A DNA stretch of 64,000 nt from Pseudobdellovibrionaceae bacterium (GTDB lineage Bacteria; Bdellovibrionota; Bdellovibrionia; Bdellovibrionales; UBA1609), in NCBI GenBank assembly GCA_023898385.1, contig CP060220.1:2418001-2482000 (forward strand). Direction: 5' to 3'. Shown in pieces: positions 9,073 to 17,973 of this stretch. The translations under genes were made by a program, and so were the position numbers. The notes under the pieces are model-generated. The model was not told where the DNA came from, searched no databases, and saw only the letters and a program-made list of their open reading frames with translations. How positions within the stretch are numbered: position 1 is the first letter of the stretch; every line of letters starts with the position of its first letter.

Positions 9073-10116
9073 CTATTTCAAAAACCCAGGCCACCGGCTC
9101 ATATATTTTATAAAATCTGTCCCCAGATGGGCGCTCTTCAAGTGAGCCTCAGTCACTGGTGTGAACTCGGGGTTGTCTCCGTTTTTGTAGACTCGAATGG
9201 GCCAGTCTGGGGTTGTAATGGCGGCTTTACCTATGGCCACGATATCAATACCCAGCTCGTGGGCTTTTTGGGCTTGAGCTTGAGTCCAAATTTCTCCGGC
9301 AGCCATAAGAGGTGTTTTATTTTCAATGGCTTTTTTAACTTTTGAAACCATGTACTCTCCGTCATTGTCTTTTTTGAACACATCCCAGGCTGACAGGTGG
9401 ATGTAACTCACATTCAAATCTTCAAGTTTAGTTATCAGCTCGAGCGTTTCATTAAATTCTATGCCGACGGGACGACTTTCGCTGTCTTGCGGTGATAGGC
9501 GGACTCCCACTATAAAATTGTCTTTTGTGTTCGCCTTTACCCTTTTTATTGTTTCATTTAACAATCGAAATCGATTTTCTAATGAGCCACCCCATTTGTC
9601 CGTTCTCGTATTTGATCGTTTTCCTAGAAACTGACTAAATAGGTATCCATTAGCGGCGTGGATCTCTACGCCATCCCAACCTGCTTTCTCGATTCTTTGC
9701 GCGGCTTTTACAAAATCATCAATCACCTGTTCAATTTCAGCTTCACTCATGGCTTTGGCTGCAGGAATATGATCCACAAGCCTTACCTCTGATGCCGACA
9801 ATCTGGGGCGCACTAATTCTTGATCTGCAAAATATCCCGCGTGAAAAACTTGAACTATACCCAAGCAGTCATACTGATGCAGGCCTTTTGCTAACTTTTT
9901 AAGGCCCGGCACAAATCGATCTTCGTAACAGGCCAGTTCGCCGAGCCAACCCTGGCCGCTTTTTGACACGTGCGAGGCACAACTGATCACCACATCAAAG
10001 CCGGCTTTCGCCCTGGATACGAGCCAGTTGTATTCGTCGTCGCCTAACTCTCCACTTTTTTGGCTTTGCAGGTTAGTCATTGGGGCGAGTGCGGTTTTTG
10101 CTTGTTTTAAGTTCAT
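9073..10116 (-). CDS. NADH:flavin oxidoreductase / Old Yellow Enzyme family
   Basis: 347-residue FMN-dependent TIM barrel. Characteristic motifs are APMTN near the N-terminus, the substrate-binding EIHAANGYLFSQFLGKRSN, TDKWGGSLENRFRLL, VGVRLSP and IVAIGKAAITTPDWP. Reduces activated C=C bonds with NAD(P)H; the natural substrate is unknown. It lacks the C-terminal FeS/FAD half of the long 2,4-dienoyl-CoA reductase type. It stands alone, with 209 bp of featureless sequence downstream and about 200 bp upstream containing a large palindrome. Confidence 0.9.
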   Translation of the reverse strand: MNLKQAKTALAPMTNLQSQKSGELGDDEYNWLVSRAKAGFDVVISCASHVSKSGQGWLGELACYEDRFVPGLKKLAKGLHQYDCLGIVQVFHAGYFADQELVRPRLSASEVRLVDHIPAAKAMSEAEIEQVIDDFVKAAQRIEKAGWDGVEIHAANGYLFSQFLGKRSNTRTDKWGGSLENRFRLLNETIKRVKANTKDNFIVGVRLSPQDSESRPVGIEFNETLELITKLEDLNVSYIHLSAWDVFKKDNDGEYMVSKVKKAIENKTPLMAAGEIWTQAQAQKAHELGIDIVAIGKAAITTPDWPIRVYKNGDNPEFTPVTEAHLKSAHLGTDFIKYMSRWPGFLK

Positions 10117-10181
10117 AGTTTTAAATGGTCTATCTCTTTGCGGTTAATAATAGGCATTCTGATTTTAACACTACAGTTCGA

Positions 10182-10222
10182 GCTAATTAGGCGGGTCGCT
10201 TTTGCGACACCGCCTAATTAGC
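10182..10222. repeat. 18-bp-stem palindrome between two leftward genes
   Basis: Arms GCTAATTAGGCGG (10182-10194) and CCGCCTAATTAGC (10210-10222) are perfect complements. Inside them GTCGC/GCGAC extend the stem around a TTTT loop, with one bulged A at 10209. It lies 3' of the TadE/G-like gene and 5' of the oxidoreductase gene. There is no T-run after it in either direction, so a classical intrinsic terminator is not certain. A transcript stabiliser or operator is possible. Confidence 0.75.
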
Positions 10223-10320
10223 CTATGGCTTTTATACTCAAAAGGGTCAATTAAGTTTTGCTATTATTTTTCGTGTGCATTGCAACTTATCTCTAACGAG
10301 ATCGAGGCATTTTAAAAAAA

Positions 10321-12450
10321 CTACCACCCCTTAGGAGGTGGGTTAAGAATTTTAGCCGCCACGCTGTTGCCCAGGTTTTGATCCACATCGAAAAATTCTC
10401 GCGAAACGAGCTTCACAGAATACCCCACCCGACCACCCGCTTGGGGACACATGCCCGGTGTGGAGGGCTGCACATCGCGCATGGTTACATCACATTTACC
10501 AAATCGATGCTCTGGAAATTGCACGTATTCTCCAAACTCATCATTTGGCACCCATCCGGTGAGAAGGTGGGATATATCTTGCGCAAAGTAAAATGCCTCA
10601 TCCCGTTGGAGGCTTTGTTTTGCCACATTAGTGTTAGCGCCAATGGCGCGGGCGCGCTCGATCTGCATACGCACATTCATTGTCATAACGTCGTCTCGAC
10701 TGCCAAGATCCGGTCGTACAAAAAACTGTGGCACTCGCGGTTCTACAAACAAGTTGGCCGATACTTTTGGGTCTATGAAATAGTTGTAATAGTTACCCGT
10801 GTAATCCGGCTCGATGGAATAGTAGGTGATATCAAATAAATCTGGTGCAATGGCCGCAATTTCATAGTCACGCACGGCCGGCCAACCAGATTGCGGACTC
10901 CAAGCTAGAAAATCGTTTCCAAATTTCGAGGCGGGACCGGGATCTTGAATGTTCACAAAAAAATCTAAACTGGTTCCGCCCATAATACCGGTTTGATAAA
11001 ACAAACCGTCTTGGGCCAACACGGAGCTGAGTCCTACCACATCGCCTGGATATTTTGAATAGTTAGGAAAGCGGGCCGGGTTTGTTGTAGAGTAGTCTGA
11101 AGTCACACCGGGTATAAATCGAGGCGGCAATAGACTGTCGATGGGTGCCCCCGAAGAGGCCGGCGCCCCCGGCGCCCAAGTGCTCCCGTACCAGGGTCCG
11201 ATGCGGCCACCGAAGGGTTTAGCAAAGGCTCGCGCTGTCAGGGTCACTCCATCGCCGATGGGAAAAAACAATTGGCGCGGCCGGGTTGTCGCCTTCACAC
11301 CCACATAGGCCATTACCCAGGGATTTTTCTCTACCCCCGTAACTAGGGCATAAGGGTTCTCCGGCGGATACCACATACGAGTGGCATCGTTGAGTTGGCC
11401 AGCACGATTTAAAACCAGGTTTCGGGCCGATCCCCGCATCGGTAGACCTCCCGCACCTGATTGCGCGTTTCCATTAGGAATGAAATTCGTAACTGTGTTG
11501 CATTGATCCGCGGCCGTGGGGGAAATATCCATATAGGCAATTTCGGGATACACGACGATCTTCGGAAACACTCTTTCTTCGGCCACTCCCTGAAGGGAGT
11601 TGTAAAATTCAAACTCTAAGCCTCCCGTGGCATTTCCATGGGTGAGGTTTTTTTTAAGTGTGTTCTCGACGCCTTTACTAACAGGCTCGCCTTGAATGTC
11701 CACTAACTGATTTCGAGCAGTGAGGTTTCTCGCTAGCGCGTATAAAACTTCTCGGCGATTGGCCTGATCCAACCGAAACGCGTGCAATATTGTAGCTGCA
11801 AACTCCCAGTTTCTGGCGCCGTGAAATTCGCAACTGGTCTTATAGGAGTTACGCAGACTTTGCGAGATCTGAGATAGTGCCGCGTTGAATCCGTTGAAAG
11901 GCGCTCGAATTGGTACAAAGGGAATTGCCGGAATATTTACCTGCCTTTTTTGACAAAGGTTTTCCGTATTTCCAGCAGCGCCATCTATCCACACATCGCG
12001 ATAGCTCACGCAAAGTTCAGGTATTTCCCAAAACACTTGGGAGTCGTCCCCTTGCACACCAGGAACTCGAGTGGGATGAAGACCTGATCCACTACTTAAT
12101 CCCATCGTCCCCAATACGCGATATCGCCAAGCCAGAAGCTTCCACGCCTGGCGGATTTGATAGTTTTGATGAGCTATGGCGTTTAAAATCTCGGCCTGCT
12201 TTTGCGCTCCATAATAAGCCGCTAGATCAACAGCATTTTGCAAGTTGATTTTATCATGTACAACAAGGGCGACGTTGATCGACATGGCAAATAGCACAAA
12301 TAAAACTTGAAAAATCATGGCCACGAAAATAGCCATCTGCCCTTGTTCGTTGCGAATACGAGCAAGTGGCAACGTTGATTCTGTTTTTAACGTCGGCATT
12401 ATTTGGTTCGTCTGTTGTGCTGGCTGTGTTGGCTCTATGTCTTCCCCCAA
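10321..12450 (-). CDS. TadE/TadG-like membrane-anchored exported protein
   Basis: 709 residues. After a ~30-residue polar N-terminus comes RNEQGQMAIFVAMIFQVLFVLFAMSINV-like sequence: a pilin-type hydrophobic helix preceded by the G-Q-x-A signature of TadE/G-like proteins, then HDKINLQNAVDLAAYYGAQ, which is the usual continuation (inner-membrane pseudopilin-like, Flp pilus assembly family). The remaining ~600 residues have no motif I recognise and end in an RVGYSVKLVSREFF region. No other tad genes are nearby. The start is unclear: TTG at 12450 has no spaced ribosome binding site and an ATG at 12399 also lacks one. Confidence 0.6.
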   Translation of the reverse strand: MGEDIEPTQPAQQTNQIMPTLKTESTLPLARIRNEQGQMAIFVAMIFQVLFVLFAMSINVALVVHDKINLQNAVDLAAYYGAQKQAEILNAIAHQNYQIRQAWKLLAWRYRVLGTMGLSSGSGLHPTRVPGVQGDDSQVFWEIPELCVSYRDVWIDGAAGNTENLCQKRQVNIPAIPFVPIRAPFNGFNAALSQISQSLRNSYKTSCEFHGARNWEFAATILHAFRLDQANRREVLYALARNLTARNQLVDIQGEPVSKGVENTLKKNLTHGNATGGLEFEFYNSLQGVAEERVFPKIVVYPEIAYMDISPTAADQCNTVTNFIPNGNAQSGAGGLPMRGSARNLVLNRAGQLNDATRMWYPPENPYALVTGVEKNPWVMAYVGVKATTRPRQLFFPIGDGVTLTARAFAKPFGGRIGPWYGSTWAPGAPASSGAPIDSLLPPRFIPGVTSDYSTTNPARFPNYSKYPGDVVGLSSVLAQDGLFYQTGIMGGTSLDFFVNIQDPGPASKFGNDFLAWSPQSGWPAVRDYEIAAIAPDLFDITYYSIEPDYTGNYYNYFIDPKVSANLFVEPRVPQFFVRPDLGSRDDVMTMNVRMQIERARAIGANTNVAKQSLQRDEAFYFAQDISHLLTGWVPNDEFGEYVQFPEHRFGKCDVTMRDVQPSTPGMCPQAGGRVGYSVKLVSREFFDVDQNLGNSVAAKILNPPPKGW

Positions 12451-12577
12451 AACCCTTTATTTGCGGCACTTTCGTCCGAAGCTTTCTTCAATGTCGGGCC
12501 CATCCATTGACAGTTGCAGTCAGTTTCTACCAAACTGAAAACATCCGCCAACCTTACGTTGCCAGGAGGGCACGACA

Positions 12578-13417
12578 ATGGTCTGGACAATCTATTTTAA
12601 CAGGTTTTTTCTATCTCTTACAGTATTCCTCGCCCTTTTCCAGTCTCCGGTAAATGCCCAGGCTAAGGTCCTATTTGAGGGTTATTCAAAAATTCTCGTG
12701 GCTGGTGTGCACGCCGGATATGTGATTCAACGATATGAACTAGATGAGAAAAATAAGCAATTTGTGTCGACCTACTATATTCGCGGAAACAACTCCGGCC
12801 GGCAATTTGTTGAAAGCCTCAAAGCTAGATCCACAACAAGTTTTAAGCCCGTTTCTTATCAGTACACAAGCCAAGTTGATAATCAAATCAAAGCCATTGA
12901 TGCCAAGTTTGCGGGTAATCAAATGTCTGCCGTCATTGACGATGGTAAATTGAAAAACAACGTCCAAAAAGAACTCCCCAACGGAACTTTCTTGTCGACT
13001 TTTCAAGCTTACTTGATGCTAAAAAATGGCGTCTCACCCGGCAAAAAATATGATTTCTCAGCCGTCGCAGAAGAGAGTGCTGAAGTGCAAAAGGGTGAGG
13101 CCCTCATTGAAAAAGAACAGGCCTATATGGGCCAGTCCACCTACAAGATATTAAACTCCTTTGCTGGTCAAAAGTTTGTGAGCTTTATGACCCCTCGCGG
13201 GCATGTTCTTGCTACTGAGTCACCGGCACAACAAGTGGCAACCCAGCTTGTGGCCTCACGCAATGAAGCCGTTGCGAAGTTTCCGTTTTCGGAAAAAAAC
13301 ATCAAAACGCTTTTTGGTAATTTGCCCTCCGGTCAGGTGCATGCCCTGGCTGAAAATAAACAATCCGGCGATCGAAAAGGGGCTTCTATAAAAAGCAAGC
13401 CTGAGAAATCAAAATAA
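12578..13417 (+). CDS. Exported protein, DUF3108-like
   Basis: 279 residues with a signal peptide (hydrophobic core FLSLTVFLALFQSPVNA, likely cleavage before QAK). AGGAGGG sits 8 nt before the ATG. The body resembles DUF3108 periplasmic proteins: an initial VLFEGYSKILVAGVHAGY strand pair, then an alternating beta-rich region with YYIRGNNSGRQFVE and SYQYTS. A basic, low-complexity tail rich in Lys, Ser and Glu closes it. Function unknown. Divergent from the TadE/G-like gene, with a 127-bp shared upstream region. Confidence 0.65.
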   Translation: MVWTIYFNRFFLSLTVFLALFQSPVNAQAKVLFEGYSKILVAGVHAGYVIQRYELDEKNKQFVSTYYIRGNNSGRQFVESLKARSTTSFKPVSYQYTSQVDNQIKAIDAKFAGNQMSAVIDDGKLKNNVQKELPNGTFLSTFQAYLMLKNGVSPGKKYDFSAVAEESAEVQKGEALIEKEQAYMGQSTYKILNSFAGQKFVSFMTPRGHVLATESPAQQVATQLVASRNEAVAKFPFSEKNIKTLFGNLPSGQVHALAENKQSGDRKGASIKSKPEKSK

Positions 13418-13552
13418 AGCTCACCGAGACCTGGCCCATGGGCCAGTCCCTCACCTGCGTCGAGAACTAAGACGGGGTGATTGCGACAAAATTCGGTTCA
13501 TGTTGTAATAGTAAGACCTATCACTAAACGGACGTAAGCAGGGTGGTGTTAA

Positions 13553-14656
13553 TTGAATAGTAAAGTCGGACAACTCATATCAATTGGTATTTCTGGGCCA
13601 GAACTCACAAAAGACGAAGAAACTTTTATTGTTAACAACAATATCGGTGGCGTGACTCTGTTTGCTCGCAATTGCGAATCTCCCCAGCAACTTCACAAAC
13701 TCTGCACACAGTTGAACGGCTTAAAATCCCGCATGGCTGACAAGGCTCCCCTTTTTATCGCTGTGGACATGGAGGGCGGACGCGTAGCCCGTCTTAAAGC
13801 GCCTTTCACTCAGTGGCCACCGCTTGCTAAATTGGGCGCTTTGGATTCTCCGTCAATGGCCTTTAACTTTGCTTTTGCCATGGGCAATGAACTTCGCAGT
13901 GTGGGCATAAATGTCGACTTTGCACCCTGCATAGATGTGCTTTCTAATCCTGACAATGCAGTGATTGGCGATCGCGCTGTAGGAAGCGATCCAGAAATTG
14001 TGGCGAAAATTGCCTCTGCCCTGGTTCGCGGGTACATCAAAAGTGGTATCATCCCTTGTGCAAAACACTTTCCCGGTCATGGTGACACTTCAGTGGACTC
14101 TCATGAAGACCTTCCCGTTATAGATATTGACGAGTCTACTTTGCAGAATCGCGAATTTGTGCCCTTTAAAAAAGCCATGCGGGCCCGTCTTGAAATGATG
14201 ATGACTGGTCACTTGATGTTTCCAAAAGTCGATGCTGAGTGGCCGGCCACACTTTCTGAGAAATTTCTTAAAAAGATTTTGCGCGATGATCTGCGCTACA
14301 GAGGCATTGTTATTTCTGATGACCTCGATATGAAAGCTCTGGCCAACAAATACGATAAGGCCAAAATACCGGTTCAAGCCTTAAAGGCGGGATGCGATAT
14401 TCTTCTTTACTGCAACGAGCCCGACAGTCCCCCAATAGCCATGGAAGCTGTTCAAAAAGCCTTGGCCGATGGGCAACTTTCTGACGCTGAAATCACCGAA
14501 AAACATAGTCGCGTGATGAGCTCAAAGCGGCGTTTAAGAGACTTCGCTCCCAAGCCCATGACCGAAGTGGCCCGTGTTGTGGGCCACCCGGATCATTTGA
14601 AGATTTCAAAGGCCATTGCCAATGGGCAAATCATTGAAAGCGTGAACCTGGGCTAG
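13553..14656 (+). CDS. nagZ: Beta-N-acetylhexosaminidase (NagZ, glycoside hydrolase family 3)
   Basis: Removes N-acetylglucosamine from muropeptides during peptidoglycan recycling. 367 residues with LFIAVDMEGGRVARLK, NVDFAPCIDVLSNP, the family signature KHFPGHGDTSVDSHEDLP containing the His/Asp proton-donor loop, and the nucleophile motif VISDDLDMKAL. TTG start at 13553 with GGGTGG upstream. No signal peptide is seen, which fits the cytoplasmic NagZ. Just upstream (13431-13446) is a perfect 16-bp palindrome of unknown meaning. Confidence 0.92.
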   Translation: MNSKVGQLISIGISGPELTKDEETFIVNNNIGGVTLFARNCESPQQLHKLCTQLNGLKSRMADKAPLFIAVDMEGGRVARLKAPFTQWPPLAKLGALDSPSMAFNFAFAMGNELRSVGINVDFAPCIDVLSNPDNAVIGDRAVGSDPEIVAKIASALVRGYIKSGIIPCAKHFPGHGDTSVDSHEDLPVIDIDESTLQNREFVPFKKAMRARLEMMMTGHLMFPKVDAEWPATLSEKFLKKILRDDLRYRGIVISDDLDMKALANKYDKAKIPVQALKAGCDILLYCNEPDSPPIAMEAVQKALADGQLSDAEITEKHSRVMSSKRRLRDFAPKPMTEVARVVGHPDHLKISKAIANGQIIESVNLG

Positions 14657-14818
14657 ATGCCATTATTGTGTTTTCAGTATAACGTCCTCTACCGAAGCAA
14701 ATTAGAGTCCTTATGCCTGGAGACATCTTGGTGCATGGTCCTACTGATACCCCACCCCTCAGTTCCTTCGATCATGGGAATTCATGGTCCTGTTCAACCC
14801 CAAGTTAGTCAAATGTCG

Positions 14819-14837
14819 TATTTTTCGCACGAAAATA
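14819..14837. promoter_or_regulatory. Putative HipB operator palindrome
   Basis: The sequence from 14819 to 14837 contains TTTTCG-CA-CGAAAA, an inverted repeat of six bases per arm, extended by flanking TAT and ATA. It lies about 70 bp before the hipB start. HipB-type antitoxins bind such palindromes to repress their own operon; assignment here is by position and symmetry only. Confidence 0.45.
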
Positions 14838-14908
14838 GGAAAAAGTTGATGTCTAGTGGCAAATCAGGTAGCTTGAAGAGGTAAATTCACATGATCATAG
14901 GAATATTT

Positions 14909-15142
14909 ATGAAGGCACAGGAGCAAGCATTTCGGACCTTGGCTGGCAGGGTCCGTGAGGAGAGAAAGTCGCAAAATCTTTCCCAAACCGAGTTAGCCCA
15001 CCTGGCAGGGGTGAGTTTGAATTTTTTAAGTCAGCTTGAGTCTGGAAAGATCACGGTGCGCATGGACAAAGTCTTGTTGGTGTTAAAGACCCTCGGGCTT
15101 GAGCTTCACCTTCGCTATGGAAAGGCGGGGGTCAGCGAGTGA
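14909..15142 (+). CDS. hipB: HipB-like antitoxin, XRE helix-turn-helix
   Basis: 77 residues from the ATG at 14909, which has AGGA 7 nt upstream (a longer start at 14891 lacks one). The whole protein is an XRE/Cro-type HTH: LAGRVREERKSQNLSQTELAHLAG, then SLNFLSQLESGKITVRMDKVLLVLKTLGLEL. This is the DNA-binding antitoxin of a HipBA pair. Its stop overlaps the GTG start of hipA (GTGA at 15139-15142), so the toxin is translationally coupled. The 230 bp upstream hold the putative operator and otherwise no convincing gene. Confidence 0.88.
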   Translation: MKAQEQAFRTLAGRVREERKSQNLSQTELAHLAGVSLNFLSQLESGKITVRMDKVLLVLKTLGLELHLRYGKAGVSE

Positions 15143-16353
15143 CGGAACTAAAAGACGTCGTGGAGCTCAAGATTTTTCGTGGAGAGTTGTTTGCGGGAAT
15201 TCTGCGTCGAACTCAACGGGGCTGTGAGTTAACTTTCGACCCTAGTTTCTTCAAGAATCCTAAATACCAAACCCTAACCTATAAGATCAAAAAACAGGAG
15301 CGGCCCTATACACACCATGGAGTAAACCTGCCGCCATTTTTTGCAGGCCTGCTACCTGAGGGGCTTCGGTTTAAGGCTCTGGTCAGCGAGTTAAAAACTT
15401 CAGAAGACGATCTCTTTACCCTTCTGGCGGCATCGGGAACCAGAGTCATAGGTGATGTCTACACTGTGGCTTCAGGGATCAAAAACCGAAATGCGGTTGA
15501 AATTCCAAAGGTAAGTCAGATCGATTTCTATGAGTTCTTCCAACAAAATATCAAGGCAGGACTTTATGAAACAGGTGATGAAGCGATTGCCGGTGTACAG
15601 GAAAAACTCTCTGCGTCGATGATTAGCTTTCCCGTACGCGCAGCCAAAGAGAATAAATCTTATATTCTAAAGCTCAATCCTAAAGACAAGCCTAATTTGA
15701 TTTTTAATGAGTATCAGTGCCTCCGGCTGGCAAAAAAGTGCGGCATCGAGGTCAATAGCGCAAAGATTGTTTACGACAAAAACGGCAACGGCGGCCTATT
15801 AATAGAAAGGTTTGACCGCGTTGTCGCGGAGAACAATATCATACAGAAGGTTCATCAAGAAGATGCTTGCCAGTTTTTAGATCGTTATCCCGCGGACAAG
15901 TATCGCTTGAGCTTTCAAGAAATTTGCACGGGGTTACATGAACTCGCTACCGCACCGGCAATTGAAACGTCAAAAGCAATTCAGCTTTATGTCTTTTCAT
16001 ATTTAATTGGAAATGGCGACTTGCACGCTAAGAATATTAGCCTGCAGACCAATCCGGACACGGGTCGCATTCAGCTCACTCCGGCTTATGATTTGATCTG
16101 CACCTATTTATACAAGGATCGCAAGATGGCCATAAAACTTGATGGCAGAGATGACAACTTAAAGCGGCAGCATTTCGTCGATTTTGGTTTGCGCTTTGGG
16201 CTCAAAGAAAAGGCCATCCACCATTTTCTCGATCAATTGCTCGAGAAGGTAAAAAAACATCAACATCTGCTCTTTGAAATTCCCGGTTTAAGCGCAAAAG
16301 AGGAGACGCTCCTGCGGGAGATGACGGACTCTCGATTTCAGCATCTCCGGTAG
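15139..16353 (+). CDS. hipA: HipA-family serine/threonine kinase toxin
   Basis: 404 residues, GTG start coupled to hipB. Domains: N-terminal Couple_hipA (VELKIFRGELFAGIL, LPPFFAGLLPEGLRF), then HipA_C with GVQEKLSAS (~residue 152), lysine-containing YILKLNP, catalytic GNGDLHAKN (~residue 292) and the metal-binding LTPAYDLIC (~315). In E. coli HipA phosphorylates GltX and arrests translation. By eye the position equivalent to the autophosphorylated Ser150 (just before the GxQEK loop) is Ala here, so autoinhibition may differ; this needs an alignment. All catalytic motifs look intact. Confidence 0.88.
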   Translation: MTELKDVVELKIFRGELFAGILRRTQRGCELTFDPSFFKNPKYQTLTYKIKKQERPYTHHGVNLPPFFAGLLPEGLRFKALVSELKTSEDDLFTLLAASGTRVIGDVYTVASGIKNRNAVEIPKVSQIDFYEFFQQNIKAGLYETGDEAIAGVQEKLSASMISFPVRAAKENKSYILKLNPKDKPNLIFNEYQCLRLAKKCGIEVNSAKIVYDKNGNGGLLIERFDRVVAENNIIQKVHQEDACQFLDRYPADKYRLSFQEICTGLHELATAPAIETSKAIQLYVFSYLIGNGDLHAKNISLQTNPDTGRIQLTPAYDLICTYLYKDRKMAIKLDGRDDNLKRQHFVDFGLRFGLKEKAIHHFLDQLLEKVKKHQHLLFEIPGLSAKEETLLREMTDSRFQHLR

Positions 16354-16513
16354 GGGAAGCTGTCCCTGTAGCCGTGGCCAAAATGTAAATTTTGCGACGC
16401 GGTTGTTGTTGGGCCACCACAATAGCTAGACAGTTAGGAATAATTTTCAAAGGTTGAGCGCCCAAAAGGCCCAATTTCGCCCATTATTCGGAACGAATCT
16501 TGAACAGGTAAAT

Positions 16514-16540
16514 CCCTAGGAAGCCCACTTTTTTCTAGGG
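16514..16540 (+). promoter_or_regulatory. Small hairpin covering the ribosome binding site of the TonB-like gene
   Basis: CCCTAG (16514-16519) can pair with CTAGGG (16535-16540), and the Shine-Dalgarno AGGGAG (16537-16542) sits partly in the right arm, 6 nt before the ATG at 16548. The stem is only six pairs with a 15-nt loop, so this may be chance. Confidence 0.3.
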
Positions 16541-16547
16541 AGTTAAT

Positions 16548-17798
16548 ATGGGGAGAAATCATCGACAATTAAGCACGAGACGACTGATGGCTTTGGTCTT
16601 TTCTGTGGTGGCCCACGTAGGCACCGCTATTGGGGTGATTGCTTATCACAAGCAAGACACAAAACCTGTGGCCCAACCCCTGGGTAACATTGAAGGTGAA
16701 TTTATTGAATTTTCAGCTCCCCTTGGAGAACAGATTGAAACTGTCGATGTGGGTATTGTGGGTGGTGATCAAAAAAGTGACGCCCCATCAACAACAGAAG
16801 TAGTTAAAGCCGAATCACTACCGGAGCCTGTGGCCAACACTCAAGCCGTCGCTGACTCGTCGCCCGTGACCTTGCCTCCGCCAAAAATTAAATCGACAAA
16901 GGTGTCGACCCCTGTAAAAAAACAAGAAAAGCCAAAAATAGCAAAAGTGCTTCCACAAAAAACAGTCAAAGAAGAGCCCATCGTTGAAACTGAAAAAGCC
17001 CTCCCCGAAGCGGTGGCCACGGTGGATGAGAGTTTGGTTTCTGAAAACTCTGATGCCGATATTGAAAAGGTCGTCGTTGACGAAGAAACCCAAGAAAAGA
17101 GCACAGGCACAACGAGCGACGAAGACGACCAACAAGTGGCCGACATGAAAGAACTTGAAAACGAAATCCTCGCCGATGAATCAGAAAAGTTCGAAGACAT
17201 CACGGATTTGGGCGAAAAACCCGAGACAGTAATTCCTGTTGCAGAAAAAGCCGTAGCCCCTACGCCTGTAAAAGCTCAACCCCTTCCTGCTCCAAAACCA
17301 AAAGCCGTGGCCCGCCAAGCGCTCCCGCCAAGAACCAGCCCTCTAGAGCAACGACAGGCCGTAGCTCCGCGAACAAGTCCACTGGCTCAACGAAGCGGCA
17401 AAGGATGGGGCTTAGGTAAAAATGGAAGTGCCTCTTCTCAGCAGGCCTATGGATTGCCCTCGGGAACGCGTGATGTTCGAGATTTAAATCCCATTCCTGG
17501 TAACAAGCCCCCAAGCTATCCCATGCAAGCGCGGCTTGAGAGAAAAGAAGGCCAAGTAAAGCTTTTGTACTACGTCACGCCCAATGGATCTGTGACCAAT
17601 CTTAAGGTTTTAAATAGCTCCGGCGATCGTAGATTAGATCAAGAAGCGGCCCAGTCTATCGCACGATGGCGGTTTTACCCTGGACAGCAAGGTCACACGG
17701 TTCACAACGTGAACTTTTCTTTAAAGGGAAGTGAGCAAGTGATTCCTGCTCGCCTGCGAACGGCTTCGGCCGATACCAAAAAGAAACAACAAGACTAG
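16548..17798 (+). CDS. TonB-family energy-transducer-like protein
   Basis: 416 residues. An N-terminal membrane anchor (about residues 13-33) is followed by a long acidic and Pro/Lys/Val-rich linker that would span the periplasm, with a duplicated APRTSPL-type motif near residues 262-285. The C-terminal domain (about 320-405) is TonB_C: PSYPMQARLERKEGQVKLLY, VTPNGSVTNLKVLNSSG, LDQEAAQSIARWRFYPG. TonB couples the proton gradient to outer-membrane receptors; no exbB/exbD is adjacent, so it may instead be a gliding or adventurous-motility type TonB-domain protein. It stands alone after hipA. Confidence 0.8.
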   Translation: MGRNHRQLSTRRLMALVFSVVAHVGTAIGVIAYHKQDTKPVAQPLGNIEGEFIEFSAPLGEQIETVDVGIVGGDQKSDAPSTTEVVKAESLPEPVANTQAVADSSPVTLPPPKIKSTKVSTPVKKQEKPKIAKVLPQKTVKEEPIVETEKALPEAVATVDESLVSENSDADIEKVVVDEETQEKSTGTTSDEDDQQVADMKELENEILADESEKFEDITDLGEKPETVIPVAEKAVAPTPVKAQPLPAPKPKAVARQALPPRTSPLEQRQAVAPRTSPLAQRSGKGWGLGKNGSASSQQAYGLPSGTRDVRDLNPIPGNKPPSYPMQARLERKEGQVKLLYYVTPNGSVTNLKVLNSSGDRRLDQEAAQSIARWRFYPGQQGHTVHNVNFSLKGSEQVIPARLRTASADTKKKQQD

Positions 17799-17803
17799 TT
17801 AAA

Positions 17804-17941
17804 CTACTTTTCGCTTTCGCCAAAAAGTGCAGACCAACTTTTAGTTGTGCCCTTGTTGTTGTTTTCGGCTTTGCGTACTCTGCCGCGCTTGTGTTCTTTC
17901 TTTTCCCGCACCAAACGAGTTTTCTTTGTGGGTGATGCCAT
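17804..17941 (-). CDS. Small, highly basic protein (45 aa), function unknown
   Basis: A 45-residue reading frame starting MASPTKKTRLVREKK, with about a third Lys/Arg, a KGTTKSWSALFG segment and no cysteines. AGGAG lies 9 nt before the ATG, which argues that it is translated. The composition suggests a nucleic-acid or ribosome-associated protein, but I cannot name a family. It converges on the TonB-like gene (5 bp between stops) and lies downstream of the outer-membrane barrel gene on the same strand. Too short for common ORF cut-offs. Confidence 0.72.
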   Translation of the reverse strand: MASPTKKTRLVREKKEHKRGRVRKAENNNKGTTKSWSALFGESEK

Positions 17942-17973
17942 GGCTAGTTTCTCCTAACGAAAAGCACCATGAA

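Noticed and set aside
8956..9345. Rightward 129-codon frame overlapping the oxidoreductase gene
   Set aside because: Most of it is antisense to a clear enzyme gene; no family features.
13431..13446. Perfect 16-bp palindrome CTGGCCCATGGGCCAG
   Set aside because: No T-run, no obvious relation to a promoter, and no second copy seen; could be chance or a weak hairpin.
14657..14884. 75-codon open frame between nagZ and hipB
   Set aside because: No ribosome binding site, odd composition (many Cys, Pro, Ser), and it overlaps the likely hipBA promoter and operator.
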